A stretch of 15,145 nucleotides of DNA from Marinosulfonomonas sp. PRT-SC04 (GTDB taxonomy: Bacteria; Pseudomonadota; Alphaproteobacteria; Rhodobacterales; Rhodobacteraceae), in assembly GCA_001321835.1 (NCBI GenBank), contig JPUR01000185.1, forward strand, positions 1 to 15,145. The letters run 5' to 3'. Made by a program: the position numbers and the translations under genes. How positions within the stretch are numbered: the first letter of the stretch is position 1; each line of letters opens with the position of its first letter. Shown here piece after piece: positions 7,110 to 14,792 of this stretch. The notes beneath the pieces are model-generated. The model saw only the letters and a program-made list of their open reading frames with translations, searched no databases and was not told the origin of the DNA.

Positions 7110-8678
7110 ATGACAGATATTTCACATGACCGCCTTCTTATCATCGACTTTGGATCACAAGTGACGCAGCTGATTGCGCGACGTCTGCGTGAGCTGAATG
7201 TCTATTGCGAAATTCACCCGTTTAATAAGGTGACCGACAGCTTCTTGACCGATTTCGCGCCCAAAGCCGTGATCTTGTCCGGTGGCCCCTCAAGCGTGAT
7301 TGATGAAGGATCACCCCGCCCCCCCGCCAGCCTGTTTAAAATTGGCGTGCCTGTTCTTGGCGTCTGTTATGGCCAGCAGGTTATGATACATATGCTGGGT
7401 GGTAAGGTGGAAACCGGTCATGGCACCGCTGAATTTGGCCGCGCTTATGTGACGCCGACACCGGCGCATTTACCGTTGCTTGAGGGTTGGTTTTCTGGCG
7501 AGCAGGACCGCGAACAGGTCTGGATGAGCCACGGCGACCACGTTTCAGAAATAGCACCTGGATTTGAAGTGTACGGCACCTCGCCGAACGCGCCATTTGC
7601 GATCACCGCCGATATTTCGCGTGGTTTTTACGCCGTGCAGTTCCACCCCGAAGTGCATCACACCCCGAATGGGGCGCGATTCTACGAGAATTTCATTAAA
7701 ATGGCCGGTTTCACCGGTGACTGGACCATGGGCGCGTACCGCGAAGAAGCAATCCGTAAAATCCGTGAGCAAGTTGGCGATAATAAAGTGATCTGTGGGT
7801 TGTCCGGCGGGGTAGATTCCTCGGTGGCGGCGGTGCTGCTGTATGAAGCCATTGGCGATCAGTTAACTTGCGTTTTTGTTGACCACGGCCTGCTGCGCCA
7901 GAATGAAGCCGAAGATGTGGTAAAAATGTTCCGTGATGAATATCACATGCCACTGATCCATGCTGAGGAGCAGGAATTATTCTTGGGGCAGTTGGATGGT
8001 CAGTCTGATCCTGAAACCAAACGCAAAATCATCGGCAAACTGTTTATTGATGTATTTCAAAAGTATGCGGCTGAAGTGGGTGGCGCCAAGTTTTTGGCCC
8101 AAGGCACGCTTTATCCCGATGTGATTGAATCTGTATCGTTTTCCGGTGGTCCGTCTGTGACCATTAAGAGCCACCATAATGTTGGTGGTCTGCCCGAAAA
8201 GATGGGCCTGAAACTGGTTGAACCTCTGCGTGAATTGTTCAAAGACGAGGTTCGCGCTTTGGGCCGTGAGCTGGGTCTGCCCGCGTCCTTTATTGGTCGT
8301 CACCCGTTTCCAGGCCCAGGTTTGGCGATCCGTTGCCCCGGTGAAATCACCCGCGAGAAGCTGGTGATTTTGCGCAAAGCCGATGCCGTTTACATCGACC
8401 AGATCCGTAAACACGGGCTGTATGACAAAATTTGGCAAGCCTTTGTGGTAATCCTGCCGGTGCGCACTGTCGGTGTGATGGGCGATAACCGCACCTATGA
8501 TTTTGCCTGTGCTCTGCGTGCGGTCACATCGGTTGACGGCATGACGGCGGATTATTACCCGTTCAGCCATGAATTCCTCGGTGAAACCGCGACCCGTATC
8601 ATCAACGAGGTCGAAGGCATCAATCGCGTTACCTATGACATCACCAGCAAACCGCCCGGCACCATTGAGTGGGAATAA
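7110..8678 (+). CDS. guaA: GMP synthase (glutamine-hydrolysing) GuaA
   Basis: GuaA converts XMP to GMP using ATP and glutamine, the last step of guanine nucleotide synthesis. The N-terminal class I glutamine amidotransferase domain has the nucleophile Cys86 (GVCYGQQ) and His179/Glu181 (FHPEVHHT). The ATP pyrophosphatase domain has the PP-loop SGGVDSS at 232-238. The C-terminal dimerisation domain ends in PPGTIEWE, as is usual. Length is 522 residues, close to the roseobacter norm of about 520. The start [15 protein letters not shown] matches the family but has no Shine-Dalgarno. An in-frame ATG at 7065 follows GGGGGG at 8 nt and would add 15 residues ([15 protein letters not shown]). I prefer 7110 on homology. 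It diverges from the methyltransferase gene. Confidence 0.97.
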   Translation: MTDISHDRLLIIDFGSQVTQLIARRLRELNVYCEIHPFNKVTDSFLTDFAPKAVILSGGPSSVIDEGSPRPPASLFKIGVPVLGVCYGQQVMIHMLGGKVETGHGTAEFGRAYVTPTPAHLPLLEGWFSGEQDREQVWMSHGDHVSEIAPGFEVYGTSPNAPFAITADISRGFYAVQFHPEVHHTPNGARFYENFIKMAGFTGDWTMGAYREEAIRKIREQVGDNKVICGLSGGVDSSVAAVLLYEAIGDQLTCVFVDHGLLRQNEAEDVVKMFRDEYHMPLIHAEEQELFLGQLDGQSDPETKRKIIGKLFIDVFQKYAAEVGGAKFLAQGTLYPDVIESVSFSGGPSVTIKSHHNVGGLPEKMGLKLVEPLRELFKDEVRALGRELGLPASFIGRHPFPGPGLAIRCPGEITREKLVILRKADAVYIDQIRKHGLYDKIWQAFVVILPVRTVGVMGDNRTYDFACALRAVTSVDGMTADYYPFSHEFLGETATRIINEVEGINRVTYDITSKPPGTIEWE

Positions 8679-8684
8679 TTTTCA

Positions 8685-8740
8685 GTGACCAGAAATAACA
8701 TCCTAACCAAGCCTAGGGTCAGGATGTCATTTCTGTTCAC
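8685..8740. repeat. 56-nt near-perfect palindrome after guaA
   Basis: The left arm 8685-8708 and right arm 8717-8740 are complementary over 24 positions with three mismatches. The core pairs are CAGAAAT/ATTTCTG and ACATCCT/AGGATGT. Two mismatches are A-C on the plus strand but become G-U wobble pairs on the minus strand, so an RNA read leftwards would fold better. No T-run follows on the plus strand, so it is not a standard terminator, although it begins 7 nt after guaA. It could be a small mobile palindrome (MITE-like) or an mRNA 3' stabiliser. Confidence 0.7.
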
Positions 8741-8816
8741 GGTCATCGGCGTCCCCGCCTGTACCGCATAAAAACATTAGGGCGATTCTGGTTAACAATT
8801 GCATAATTTCTGTTCT

Positions 8817-8878
8817 CTAAATATACTTGCGCGAAGCGCATGAAACCTCTTGCCTGCGGCGCGGATATTTAAGGAACA
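8817..8878 (+). repeat. Intergenic repeat unit with inverted halves (copy 1)
   Basis: GCCTGCGGCGCGGATATTT at 8852-8870, followed by AAGGAACA, closely matches the reverse complement of 14699-14726. An inverted, more diverged half lies at 8817-8840 (TAAATATACTTGCGCGAAGC), so the unit can form a stem-loop with TAAATAT and ATATTTA at its ends. The unit ends in the Shine-Dalgarno of the downstream gene. Such GGATATTT-containing units are, as I recall, scattered through roseobacter intergenic DNA. Confidence 0.6.
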
Positions 8879-8881
8879 TAA

Positions 8882-9172
8882 ATGTTATCACAAACAAAAA
8901 TAAGTTTGACAGGCTATATTGACGTGCCTGTGTCTCGGTTGGCCGAGGTTGAAGCGGCCCTGCCCGAACATATACACCTAACACGTCTTGAGCCAGGCTG
9001 CCTCAGTTTTGATGTCACGCTGGACCCGGTACATAAGGGGCGGTTCCAAGTTGCCGAGCTATTTGCCAGCCGCGCCGATTTTGACCAGCACCAAAAGCGG
9101 GCCCAATCAAGCAACTGGATGCGTGTGACGCAAGGCATTCCGCGCCGCTACAGTATTTCCGAGGTCGATTAA
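8882..9172 (+). CDS. Putative quinol monooxygenase (antibiotic biosynthesis monooxygenase, ABM domain)
   Basis: A 96-residue protein with the dimeric alpha-beta barrel (ferredoxin-like) fold of the ABM family, related in style to YgiN. Visible hallmarks are the N-terminal strand SLTGYIDVP, the EPGCLSFDVTLDP segment, the FQVAELFASRADFDQHQ strand-helix and the C-terminal strand RRYSISEVD. Members act on small quinols or other aromatic metabolites, or have no known substrate. AAGGAA lies about 5 nt before the ATG and forms the end of an upstream repeat unit. Only 2 nt separate it from the EamA-family transporter gene, so the two are co-transcribed and may deal with the same metabolite. The substrate is unknown. 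Confidence 0.8.
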   Translation: MLSQTKISLTGYIDVPVSRLAEVEAALPEHIHLTRLEPGCLSFDVTLDPVHKGRFQVAELFASRADFDQHQKRAQSSNWMRVTQGIPRRYSISEVD

Positions 9173-9174
9173 TC

Positions 9175-10050
9175 ATGGCAAACCCGCCCCTGCGGGCCGC
9201 CGTCTGGATGATTGGTGCGATTGTGTCGTTTTCAGCAATGGCCGTTGCAGGGCGCGCGGTCAGTTTCGAGTTGGATACTTTTGAATTGCTGCTCTACCGA
9301 TCCTTGATCGGCATTGTGATCGTGTTGGCCGTTGCGCGGTTTGCAGGCACAGTTGGCCAAATCAATACGCTGCATTTTCCCACCCATCTGATCCGTAACA
9401 CCTGTCACTTCATTGGCCAAAACCTCTGGTATTTTGCGCTCACCGCAATCCCGCTGGCGCAAGTATTTGCGCTGGAGTTCACCTCGCCGCTCTGGGTGAT
9501 TGCGTTATCACCGTTGCTGTTGGGCGAACGTTTGACGCGGGTGCGGGTGTTGGCGGGGATCACCGGCTTTATCGGCGTGTTGATCGTGGCGCAACCCAGC
9601 CCCGATACTCTGTCTTGGGGGCTGGGGGCGGCAGCGCTTTCGGCGATCTGCTTTGCGGGCACCGCTATTTTTACCCAGAAACTGACCCGTCACACCACCC
9701 TGACCAATATCCTGTTCTGGCTGGTGGTGATGCAGGCGGTGTTCGGGCTGATCTGTGCGGGATATGATGGCGATATCCAGCTGCCCTCAAGCGTGACCGC
9801 GCCGTGGCTGATGCTGATTGGCACGGCCGGTTTGCTGGCGCATTTCTGTGTGACCAAGGCATTAACCATCGCGCCCGCCAGCACTGTCATGCCGTTTGAC
9901 TTTGTCCGGCTGCCGCTGATCGCCATCGTCGGTGCGTTATTTTACAGCGAGCCCCTAAATATGTATGTTTTCATTGGGGCGGCCATTATATTTTTGGCAA
10001 ATACCATCACGATCCGAGCCTCGGTTCAGGAACACAGTGCAAAATGGTAA
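9175..10050 (+). CDS. EamA/DMT-family membrane transporter
   Basis: A 291-residue integral inner-membrane protein with about ten hydrophobic helices in two tandem EamA repeats (roughly residues 8-140 and 150-282). Family features include the first-repeat end FTSPLWVIALSPLLLGERLT and the matching second-repeat segment FDFVRLPLIAIVGALFYSEP. DMT transporters export amino acids or other metabolites; the family does not tell the substrate. The start follows the stop of the ABM-domain gene by 2 nt, indicating translational coupling. No terminator is visible after it; the next 95 bp hold a set of CGTCA half-sites in front of the porin gene. Sequence is complete with no sign of damage. Confidence 0.9.
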   Translation: MANPPLRAAVWMIGAIVSFSAMAVAGRAVSFELDTFELLLYRSLIGIVIVLAVARFAGTVGQINTLHFPTHLIRNTCHFIGQNLWYFALTAIPLAQVFALEFTSPLWVIALSPLLLGERLTRVRVLAGITGFIGVLIVAQPSPDTLSWGLGAAALSAICFAGTAIFTQKLTRHTTLTNILFWLVVMQAVFGLICAGYDGDIQLPSSVTAPWLMLIGTAGLLAHFCVTKALTIAPASTVMPFDFVRLPLIAIVGALFYSEPLNMYVFIGAAIIFLANTITIRASVQEHSAKW

Positions 10051-10055
10051 CTCTA

Positions 10056-10106
10056 CGTCACAAAATTCGCTGACGCAGCGTCATTAATTGACGCGACATT
10101 CCGTCA
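10056..10106. promoter_or_regulatory. Cluster of five CGTCA/TGACG half-sites upstream of the FadL-like gene
   Basis: CGTCA occurs at 10056-10060, 10079-10083 and 10102-10106; its complement TGACG occurs at 10071-10075 and 10089-10093. The copies strictly alternate in orientation and make palindromes, the best being TGACG-CAG-CGTCA. All lie in the 95 bp before the outer-membrane protein gene. This looks like a cooperative operator; the regulator is unknown. Confidence 0.5.
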
Positions 10107-10145
10107 CAGGCTAGGTTTAATAAAAAACACTCAGGGGAGATGAAC

Positions 10146-11210
10146 ATGAAACACCTACTAAAGATTACTGTAGCGGGGATCGCATTAACGGCAGGCACTG
10201 CTTTTGCTGGTGGGATTGAACGTTCCAGCCAATCAGTTGGCGTATTATTCGAAGAAGGCACATATGGTGAAGTCACGTTCTCCACAGTAAGCCCATCAGT
10301 TTCCGGTACTTTTGGTGGCGTGATTCCAAGTGGCGATATGGCTGCCAGCTACCAAAACTATTCCTTTAGTTACAAGCAAGACCTCGGCGAAAATCTGTCA
10401 TTTGCGTTGATTGTGGACCAACCTATCGGCGCAAATGTCGCCTACCCCTCGGCCGGTGCATATCCATTCGCTGGGTCTACAGCAACGCTTAATTCCCATG
10501 CAGTTACAGGGTTCTTACGTTACAAATTCCCTAGCAATGTAAGCATTTATGGCGGATTGCGGGCCCAGTCGGTAACCGCAGATTTAAATGTTGTTGGGCA
10601 GGCCCCTTTACCTGGCGTCGCCAGCTATAGCCTCCACGTCGGGACAGACATTGCCTATGGTTATGCCTTTGGCGTCGCCTATGAAAAACCTGAAATCGCA
10701 CTGCGTATAGCTTTGACACACAACTCTGAAATCACACATTCGCTCTCCGACAATGCAGGAACGTCCTTTGATGTGATAATACCAAAATCATGGAACCTAG
10801 AATTCCAGTCAGGTGTGGCAAAAGATACATTGGTCTTTGGCTCAATCCGCTGGGTTGAATGGACGGCCTTTAATATTTCGCCACCAGATTATGCATTAGG
10901 AACCCTTGCAGACGGCAAATCCAACACCATCTCGTACACATTAGGAGTTGGACGCAAGTTTAGCGACAAATGGTCCGGTGCCGTCATACTGGGTTATGAA
11001 AACGATGGCGGTGTTCCCGTCGGAAACCTTGGACCAACCGATGGCAATAAAAGCATCGGGTTGGCCGCGACCTATAAAGTAAACAATGTGAAAATCACTG
11101 GTGGCATTCGCTACATTAAGATTGGCGATGCGACAACCACATCTATTGGCTCGAATTTTGCGGGCAATAGTGCCATCGCTATGGGCTTGAAAATTGGCGT
11201 CAACTTTTAA
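10146..11210 (+). CDS. FadL/OmpP1/TodX-family outer-membrane transport protein
   Basis: A 354-residue beta-barrel predicted to carry hydrophobic compounds such as long-chain fatty acids or aromatics across the outer membrane. It has a signal peptide ending TAGTAFA with the mature protein beginning GGIERSSQS. It is rich in alternating aromatic beta strands and ends GLKIGVNF, a C-terminal beta signal for the BAM machinery. Segments such as GFLRYKF, YGGLRAQSV, ALRIALTHNSEITH and GSIRWVEWTAFNISP recur in roseobacter FadL-like proteins. The start is the ATG at 10146 because GGGGAG lies 6 nt before it; the in-frame ATG at 10140 touches that same motif. It looks more AT-rich by eye than its neighbours. 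It has its own terminator and a likely operator cluster upstream. Confidence 0.88.
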   Translation: MKHLLKITVAGIALTAGTAFAGGIERSSQSVGVLFEEGTYGEVTFSTVSPSVSGTFGGVIPSGDMAASYQNYSFSYKQDLGENLSFALIVDQPIGANVAYPSAGAYPFAGSTATLNSHAVTGFLRYKFPSNVSIYGGLRAQSVTADLNVVGQAPLPGVASYSLHVGTDIAYGYAFGVAYEKPEIALRIALTHNSEITHSLSDNAGTSFDVIIPKSWNLEFQSGVAKDTLVFGSIRWVEWTAFNISPPDYALGTLADGKSNTISYTLGVGRKFSDKWSGAVILGYENDGGVPVGNLGPTDGNKSIGLAATYKVNNVKITGGIRYIKIGDATTTSIGSNFAGNSAIAMGLKIGVNF

Positions 11211-11231
11211 ATAACGACACCATAGCATACC

Positions 11232-11262
11232 AAAGCCCCGCCCAAATCCGGCGGGGCTTTTT
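11232..11262 (+). terminator. Intrinsic terminator after the FadL-like gene
   Basis: AAAGCCCCGCC pairs with GGCGGGGCTTT around a seven-base loop, followed by a T-run. It lies about 20 nt after the stop codon. Confidence 0.92.
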
Positions 11263-11273
11263 GTTTGACCCTG

Positions 11274-11321
11274 CCCCTTTGGCTGGATACCAAAGGATCA
11301 AGCACATCAAAGGGTTAAACC
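11274..11321 (+). promoter_or_regulatory. Leader with two mutually exclusive hairpins before the ATPase-metA-ppk2 operon
   Basis: CCCCTTTGG (11274-11282) can pair with CCAAAGG (11290-11296) to give a perfect 7-bp hairpin with a seven-base loop. The same strand, as CCCTTTG (11275-11281), can instead pair with CAAAGGG (11308-11314), the Shine-Dalgarno of the first gene. The pairings exclude each other, so the leader could switch between open and closed ribosome binding sites. It does not resemble a SAM-II or SAM/SAH riboswitch as I remember them. Confidence 0.4.
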
Positions 11322-12185
11322 ATGATCTATAAATCCGCCCGCGACTGGACAAATGCCACCCACAAACGCGTGGCCTTGTTTGGCATGTCCGGCCTAGGTA
11401 AAACCCATCTGGCAACTGCGCTACATGCCAGTGGCACATGGTTTCACTACAACGTCGATTACCGGATCGGCACGCGGTATATGGGCGACTATATCGTTGA
11501 TAACCTAAAGCATGAGGCGCTGAAAAACCCGTTTCTGGCCGGGCTTTTGCGCAGTGACAGCATCGATATTTCCTCCAACATCAGTTTCAATGATTTGGCG
11601 CCGCTCTCAAGTTATATGGGCAAGCCCGGTGATCTGGCCAAAGGTGGCTTGGCGTTTGAGGACTATATGCAGCGCCAAGACCAGCATCGCACTGCTGAAA
11701 TCAATGCGCTCAGCGACACTGGATATTTCGTCAATCGCTCGCATGAGCTATATAAATATGACAATTTCATCTGCGACACCGGCGGCTCGATCTGCGAAGT
11801 TGTGGACCCTGAAGATCCGAATGATCCGGTGTTGCGACACCTGTCCGACACCCTGTTGCTGGTCTGGATCAAGGGCAGTGAAGCCCATTCAGAGCAGCTG
11901 GTTCAGCGCTTTAATGCAGCACCAAAACCGATGTATTACCCCCCCGAAATCATGCGTGATATGTGGCGTAGATATCTTGATTTGAAGGGCTGTGCCGAGG
12001 CCGAGGTCGACCCTAATGATTTCATTCGCTGGGGGTACGGCGAGGCGCTGTCGCATCGCCAACCCCGCTACCGTGCGATGGCGAAAAACTGGGGTGTCAC
12101 CGTCACCGCCGAAGACGTTGCCAAGGTTGCCACCACCGATGATTTTAACGCCTTGATTGCCAATGCGATTGCGGCCGCAGGTTAG
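11322..12185 (+). CDS. P-loop ATPase of unknown role, first gene of metA operon
   Basis: A 287-residue soluble protein with a clear Walker A motif, GMSGLGKT at residues 21-28, right after the strand RVALF. The rest has no domain I can name. Notable segments are WFHYNVDYRIGTRYM, a probable Walker-B-like strand YDNFICDTGGS, the strand LLLVWIKGSE, and a C-terminal helical region. Proteins like this are annotated simply as ATPase in roseobacter genomes. It is 9 nt upstream of metA and shares its transcript, so a link to methionine or nucleotide metabolism is possible but unproven. Its ribosome binding site lies in a leader with alternative pairings. It is not AAA+ by any motif I see, and may be kinase-like because the P-loop is near the N-terminus. 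Confidence 0.8.
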   Translation: MIYKSARDWTNATHKRVALFGMSGLGKTHLATALHASGTWFHYNVDYRIGTRYMGDYIVDNLKHEALKNPFLAGLLRSDSIDISSNISFNDLAPLSSYMGKPGDLAKGGLAFEDYMQRQDQHRTAEINALSDTGYFVNRSHELYKYDNFICDTGGSICEVVDPEDPNDPVLRHLSDTLLLVWIKGSEAHSEQLVQRFNAAPKPMYYPPEIMRDMWRRYLDLKGCAEAEVDPNDFIRWGYGEALSHRQPRYRAMAKNWGVTVTAEDVAKVATTDDFNALIANAIAAAG

Positions 12186-12194
12186 GATTTAAAC

Positions 12195-13133
12195 ATGCCG
12201 ATTAGAATTCCCTCCACCCTGCCCGCCTATGACACGCTGACAAATGAGGGCGTGATGGTGATGAGCCGAACACAGGCGGACCGGCAAGATATTCGGCCGC
12301 TGAAAATTGGCCTGCTCAATCTGATGCCGCAGAAAATTGCCACGGAAACCCAGTTTGCCCGGCTGATTGGCGCCACGCCTTTGCAGTTGGATCTGGTGCT
12401 GATCCGGATGTCGGGGCATGTTAGTAAAACCACGTCGGCCTCGCATATGGGCGAATTTTATCTGCCTTTTCAAGAGATTAAGGACCAAAAATTTGACGGG
12501 TTAATCATCACCGGTGCGCCGATTGAACATTTGGCATTCGAGGATGTCACCTATTGGGACGAGCTGCGTGAGATTTTCGACTGGACCCAAGGCCATGTGC
12601 ATTCGACTTTTGGGGTCTGTTGGGGCGGCATGGCGATGATCAACCATTTTCACGGCGTGCAAAAACACATGCTGGACACCAAGGCGTTTGGCTGTTTTCG
12701 GCATAAAAACCTGCACCCCTCCTCGCCTTATTTACGCGGATTTTCCGATGATTGCGTGATCCCTGTGAGCCGCTGGACTGAAATGAAGCAGCGCGAAATT
12801 AACACCCAAAACGGGCTGGTGACATTGCTTGGCAGTGACGAGGTTGGCCCTTGTCTGGTTGAGGATAGCGCCCATCGTGCGCTGTATATTTTCAACCATT
12901 TTGAATATGATACTGCCAGCCTGAAGGGGGAATATGACCGCGATGTTGCCTCTGGCAAACCGATCAATCTACCGGTCAATTACTACCCAAATGATGACCC
13001 AACCCAGCCGCCACAAAACCGTTGGCGCAGTCACGGACATTTGCTCTATACCAACTGGATCAGCGAAATATATCTGACCACACCGTTCGATCAGGCTATG
13101 ATTGGTCAAGAAACCACCGACCTGCGCGGATAG
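12195..13133 (+). CDS. metA: Homoserine O-acyltransferase MetA, predicted acetyl-CoA specific
   Basis: MetA activates homoserine for methionine synthesis by acylating its hydroxyl. The catalytic residues fall at the standard numbering: Cys142 (FGVCWGGMA), His235 and Glu237 (IFNHFEYD). The acyl-CoA specificity residue is Glu111, in [12 protein letters not shown], where E. coli has Gly111. In studied MetA enzymes Glu111 directs use of acetyl-CoA, so the product is predicted to be O-acetylhomoserine despite the usual succinyltransferase name. Length of 312 residues is normal. The start at 12195 has AGGA about 8 nt upstream, overlapping the stop of the ATPase gene. ppk2 begins 16 nt after the metA stop. 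No SAM-II riboswitch lies directly ahead of metA; any control would come from the operon leader. Confidence 0.95.
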   Translation: MPIRIPSTLPAYDTLTNEGVMVMSRTQADRQDIRPLKIGLLNLMPQKIATETQFARLIGATPLQLDLVLIRMSGHVSKTTSASHMGEFYLPFQEIKDQKFDGLIITGAPIEHLAFEDVTYWDELREIFDWTQGHVHSTFGVCWGGMAMINHFHGVQKHMLDTKAFGCFRHKNLHPSSPYLRGFSDDCVIPVSRWTEMKQREINTQNGLVTLLGSDEVGPCLVEDSAHRALYIFNHFEYDTASLKGEYDRDVASGKPINLPVNYYPNDDPTQPPQNRWRSHGHLLYTNWISEIYLTTPFDQAMIGQETTDLRG

Positions 13134-13149
13134 CATTAAGGAGCCTTTC

Positions 13150-14019
13150 ATGACCCTTCCTTTCGATGGCGCGATTTCGAAATTTTTCAACGAGGATGCG
13201 TCCGCCGATCTGCGCGAGGCCATTTTAAAGGGTGGCAAGAACGACATTCTAGCCGCCAGTTTCCCCTACGCCAAGCGGATGAAGCGTGCCGAATATGAGG
13301 TCGAAATGGCGGCGCTGCAAATTGAACTGGTCAAATTTCAGGCTTGGGTCAAGGCCACAAATGCACGGGTCGCCGTGGTGTTTGAGGGCCGTGATGCTGC
13401 CGGAAAAGGTGGCGCAATCAAGCGGATACGCGAGAACCTTAATTCACGCATCGCGCGGGTCGTGGCGCTGTCCAAACCTTCGGATCGCGAGAGCACGCAA
13501 TGGTATTTCCAACGCTATATTTCGCATCTGCCTGCTGGTGGCGAAATCACCTTGTTTGATCGCTCATGGTACAATCGCGGCGTGGTGGAACATGTGTTTG
13601 AATTTTGTACCCCACAGCAGCGCCAAAGCTTTTTCTCGCAACTGCCAGAGTTTGAAGACATGCTGGTGGATGAGGGTATTCATTTTGCCAAAATCTGGTT
13701 GAATGTTGGCCGCGCTGAGCAGTTACGGCGATTTTTATCACGTGAGAAAGACCCGCTAAAGCAATGGAAACTAAGCTGGATTGACGTTGAAGGGCTGAAA
13801 CGCTGGCAGGCTTATTCTAATGCGATTGAGGAAACCTTCAAGCGCAGCCACAATGCCACAAGCCCTTGGACCATCATCCGCTCCGACGACAAACGCCGCG
13901 CCCGTCTTGCGGTTATCCGCACCGTTCTGAGCCAAATTGACTATGCGGGCAAGGATACATCCGTGGCCTGCGCACCAGACAATAAAATCGCTGGTGGGCC
14001 AGAAATGTGGGTAGATTAA
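13150..14019 (+). CDS. ppk2: Polyphosphate kinase 2 (PPK2)
   Basis: PPK2 enzymes use inorganic polyphosphate to phosphorylate nucleoside mono- or diphosphates, most often making ATP or GTP. The single-domain 289-residue protein has Walker [10 protein letters not shown] at 80-88, Walker B with Asp137 ([13 protein letters not shown]) and the lid region after it ([18 protein letters not shown]), all typical of PPK2. The choice between class I (diphosphate) and class II/III (monophosphate) cannot be made by eye, although the length fits class I. The start at 13150 is chosen because AAGGAG lies 6 nt before it; an upstream in-frame ATG at 13102 lies inside metA. It is the last gene of the ATPase-metA operon. 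No strong terminator follows before the TetR gene. Confidence 0.93.
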   Translation: MTLPFDGAISKFFNEDASADLREAILKGGKNDILAASFPYAKRMKRAEYEVEMAALQIELVKFQAWVKATNARVAVVFEGRDAAGKGGAIKRIRENLNSRIARVVALSKPSDRESTQWYFQRYISHLPAGGEITLFDRSWYNRGVVEHVFEFCTPQQRQSFFSQLPEFEDMLVDEGIHFAKIWLNVGRAEQLRRFLSREKDPLKQWKLSWIDVEGLKRWQAYSNAIEETFKRSHNATSPWTIIRSDDKRRARLAVIRTVLSQIDYAGKDTSVACAPDNKIAGGPEMWVD

Positions 14020-14077
14020 TCCATGGCCTATTCTGATCGCCAAAGTCCCCAACACATTGATAAAGTACCCGCACTAG

Positions 14078-14692
14078 ATGCGTAAACGCGGCTATCACCA
14101 CGGCAATTTGCGCAGCGCCCTGATCGAGGCGGCGGTCAAACTGATCGAGGAAAAAGGGCCGAACGGTTTCACCCTATCCGAGGCCGCAAAACAGGCAGGC
14201 GTCACCCCCGCCGCCGTGTACCGCCACTTTTCTGGCCGCGAAGATCTGATTGCCGGCGCTGCCCTTGAAGGCTACCGGATTTTCGGCGATTTGATGGAAT
14301 ATGCCACCAGTAAAAACCACAATGGCCTGCAGGCGTTTGAAAGCACTGGCCGCGCCTATTTGGCCTTTGCGCGTAAATATCCGGGGCATTACGTGGCAAT
14401 GTTTGAGAGCGGCATCTCGATCAACCGAAATTCCGATCTGGCGCAGGCCGCCCAACACGCGCTTGGCCAACTGGATTTAGCCGCAGCCCAATTGACCAGC
14501 CATATGCCCGCCGATAAACGTCCGCCGGCCTCGATGGTCGCTGCCCATATTTGGGCAATGAGCCACGGGGTGGTCGAGTTGTTTGCGCGCGGATCACCCG
14601 GCACCCAAAGCCCGTTTCCGGCCGAGGATCTGCTTGAAAGCGGCATTGGAATTTATTTACGCGGGCTGGGGCTGATTGCGCCGGACGAGTGA
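14078..14692 (+). CDS. TetR/AcrR-family regulator with WHG C-terminal domain
   Basis: A 204-residue DNA-binding repressor. The N-terminal TetR helix-turn-helix spans about residues 10-57, with FTLSEAAKQAGVTPAAVYRH as recognition region followed by FSGREDLI. The C-terminal ligand-binding half contains IWAMSHGVVELFARG (residues 158-172), the signature of the TetR WHG domain. The ligand is unknown. The start has no strong Shine-Dalgarno, but YHHGNLRSALIEAA right after it is typical of the family start. It follows ppk2 by 58 bp and may be expressed separately. Targets are not obvious, because TetR genes usually sit next to a divergent target and here the next gene is an IS. Confidence 0.92.
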   Translation: MRKRGYHHGNLRSALIEAAVKLIEEKGPNGFTLSEAAKQAGVTPAAVYRHFSGREDLIAGAALEGYRIFGDLMEYATSKNHNGLQAFESTGRAYLAFARKYPGHYVAMFESGISINRNSDLAQAAQHALGQLDLAAAQLTSHMPADKRPPASMVAAHIWAMSHGVVELFARGSPGTQSPFPAEDLLESGIGIYLRGLGLIAPDE

Positions 14693-14698
14693 ACATTT

Positions 14699-14729
14699 TT
14701 GTTCCGTAAAATATCCTCGCCGAAGGCAT
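14699..14729 (-). repeat. Intergenic repeat unit (copy 2), inverted relative to copy 1
   Basis: On the minus strand 14726-14699 reads GCCTTCGGCGAGGATATTTT followed by ACGGAACA, matching the unit at 8852-8878 except for a few substitutions and one extra T. It lies right after the TetR gene, between AACATTT (14693-14699) and AAATGTT, which together can form the base of a stem followed by a T-run. Confidence 0.6.
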
Positions 14730-14761
14730 AAATGTTTTTTTGGTACACCCAATTTGCAAAT

Positions 14762-14792
14762 AAAAAAGGCAGGGATGAAACCCTGCCTTTTT
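14762..14792. terminator. Bidirectional intrinsic terminator after the TetR gene
   Basis: AAAAAGGCAGGG pairs perfectly with CCCTGCCTTTTT around the loop ATGAAA. T-runs occur on both strands. It lies 70 nt after the TetR stop codon. Confidence 0.9.

Noticed and set aside
7977..8570. Minus-strand open frame of 197 codons inside guaA
   Set aside because: Shadow of guaA, whose active-site motifs are complete through this region.
11263..11321. SAM-II or SAM/SAH riboswitch before the metA operon
   Set aside because: The short leader lacks the conserved pseudoknot core I remember for these classes; only the alternative hairpins are supported.
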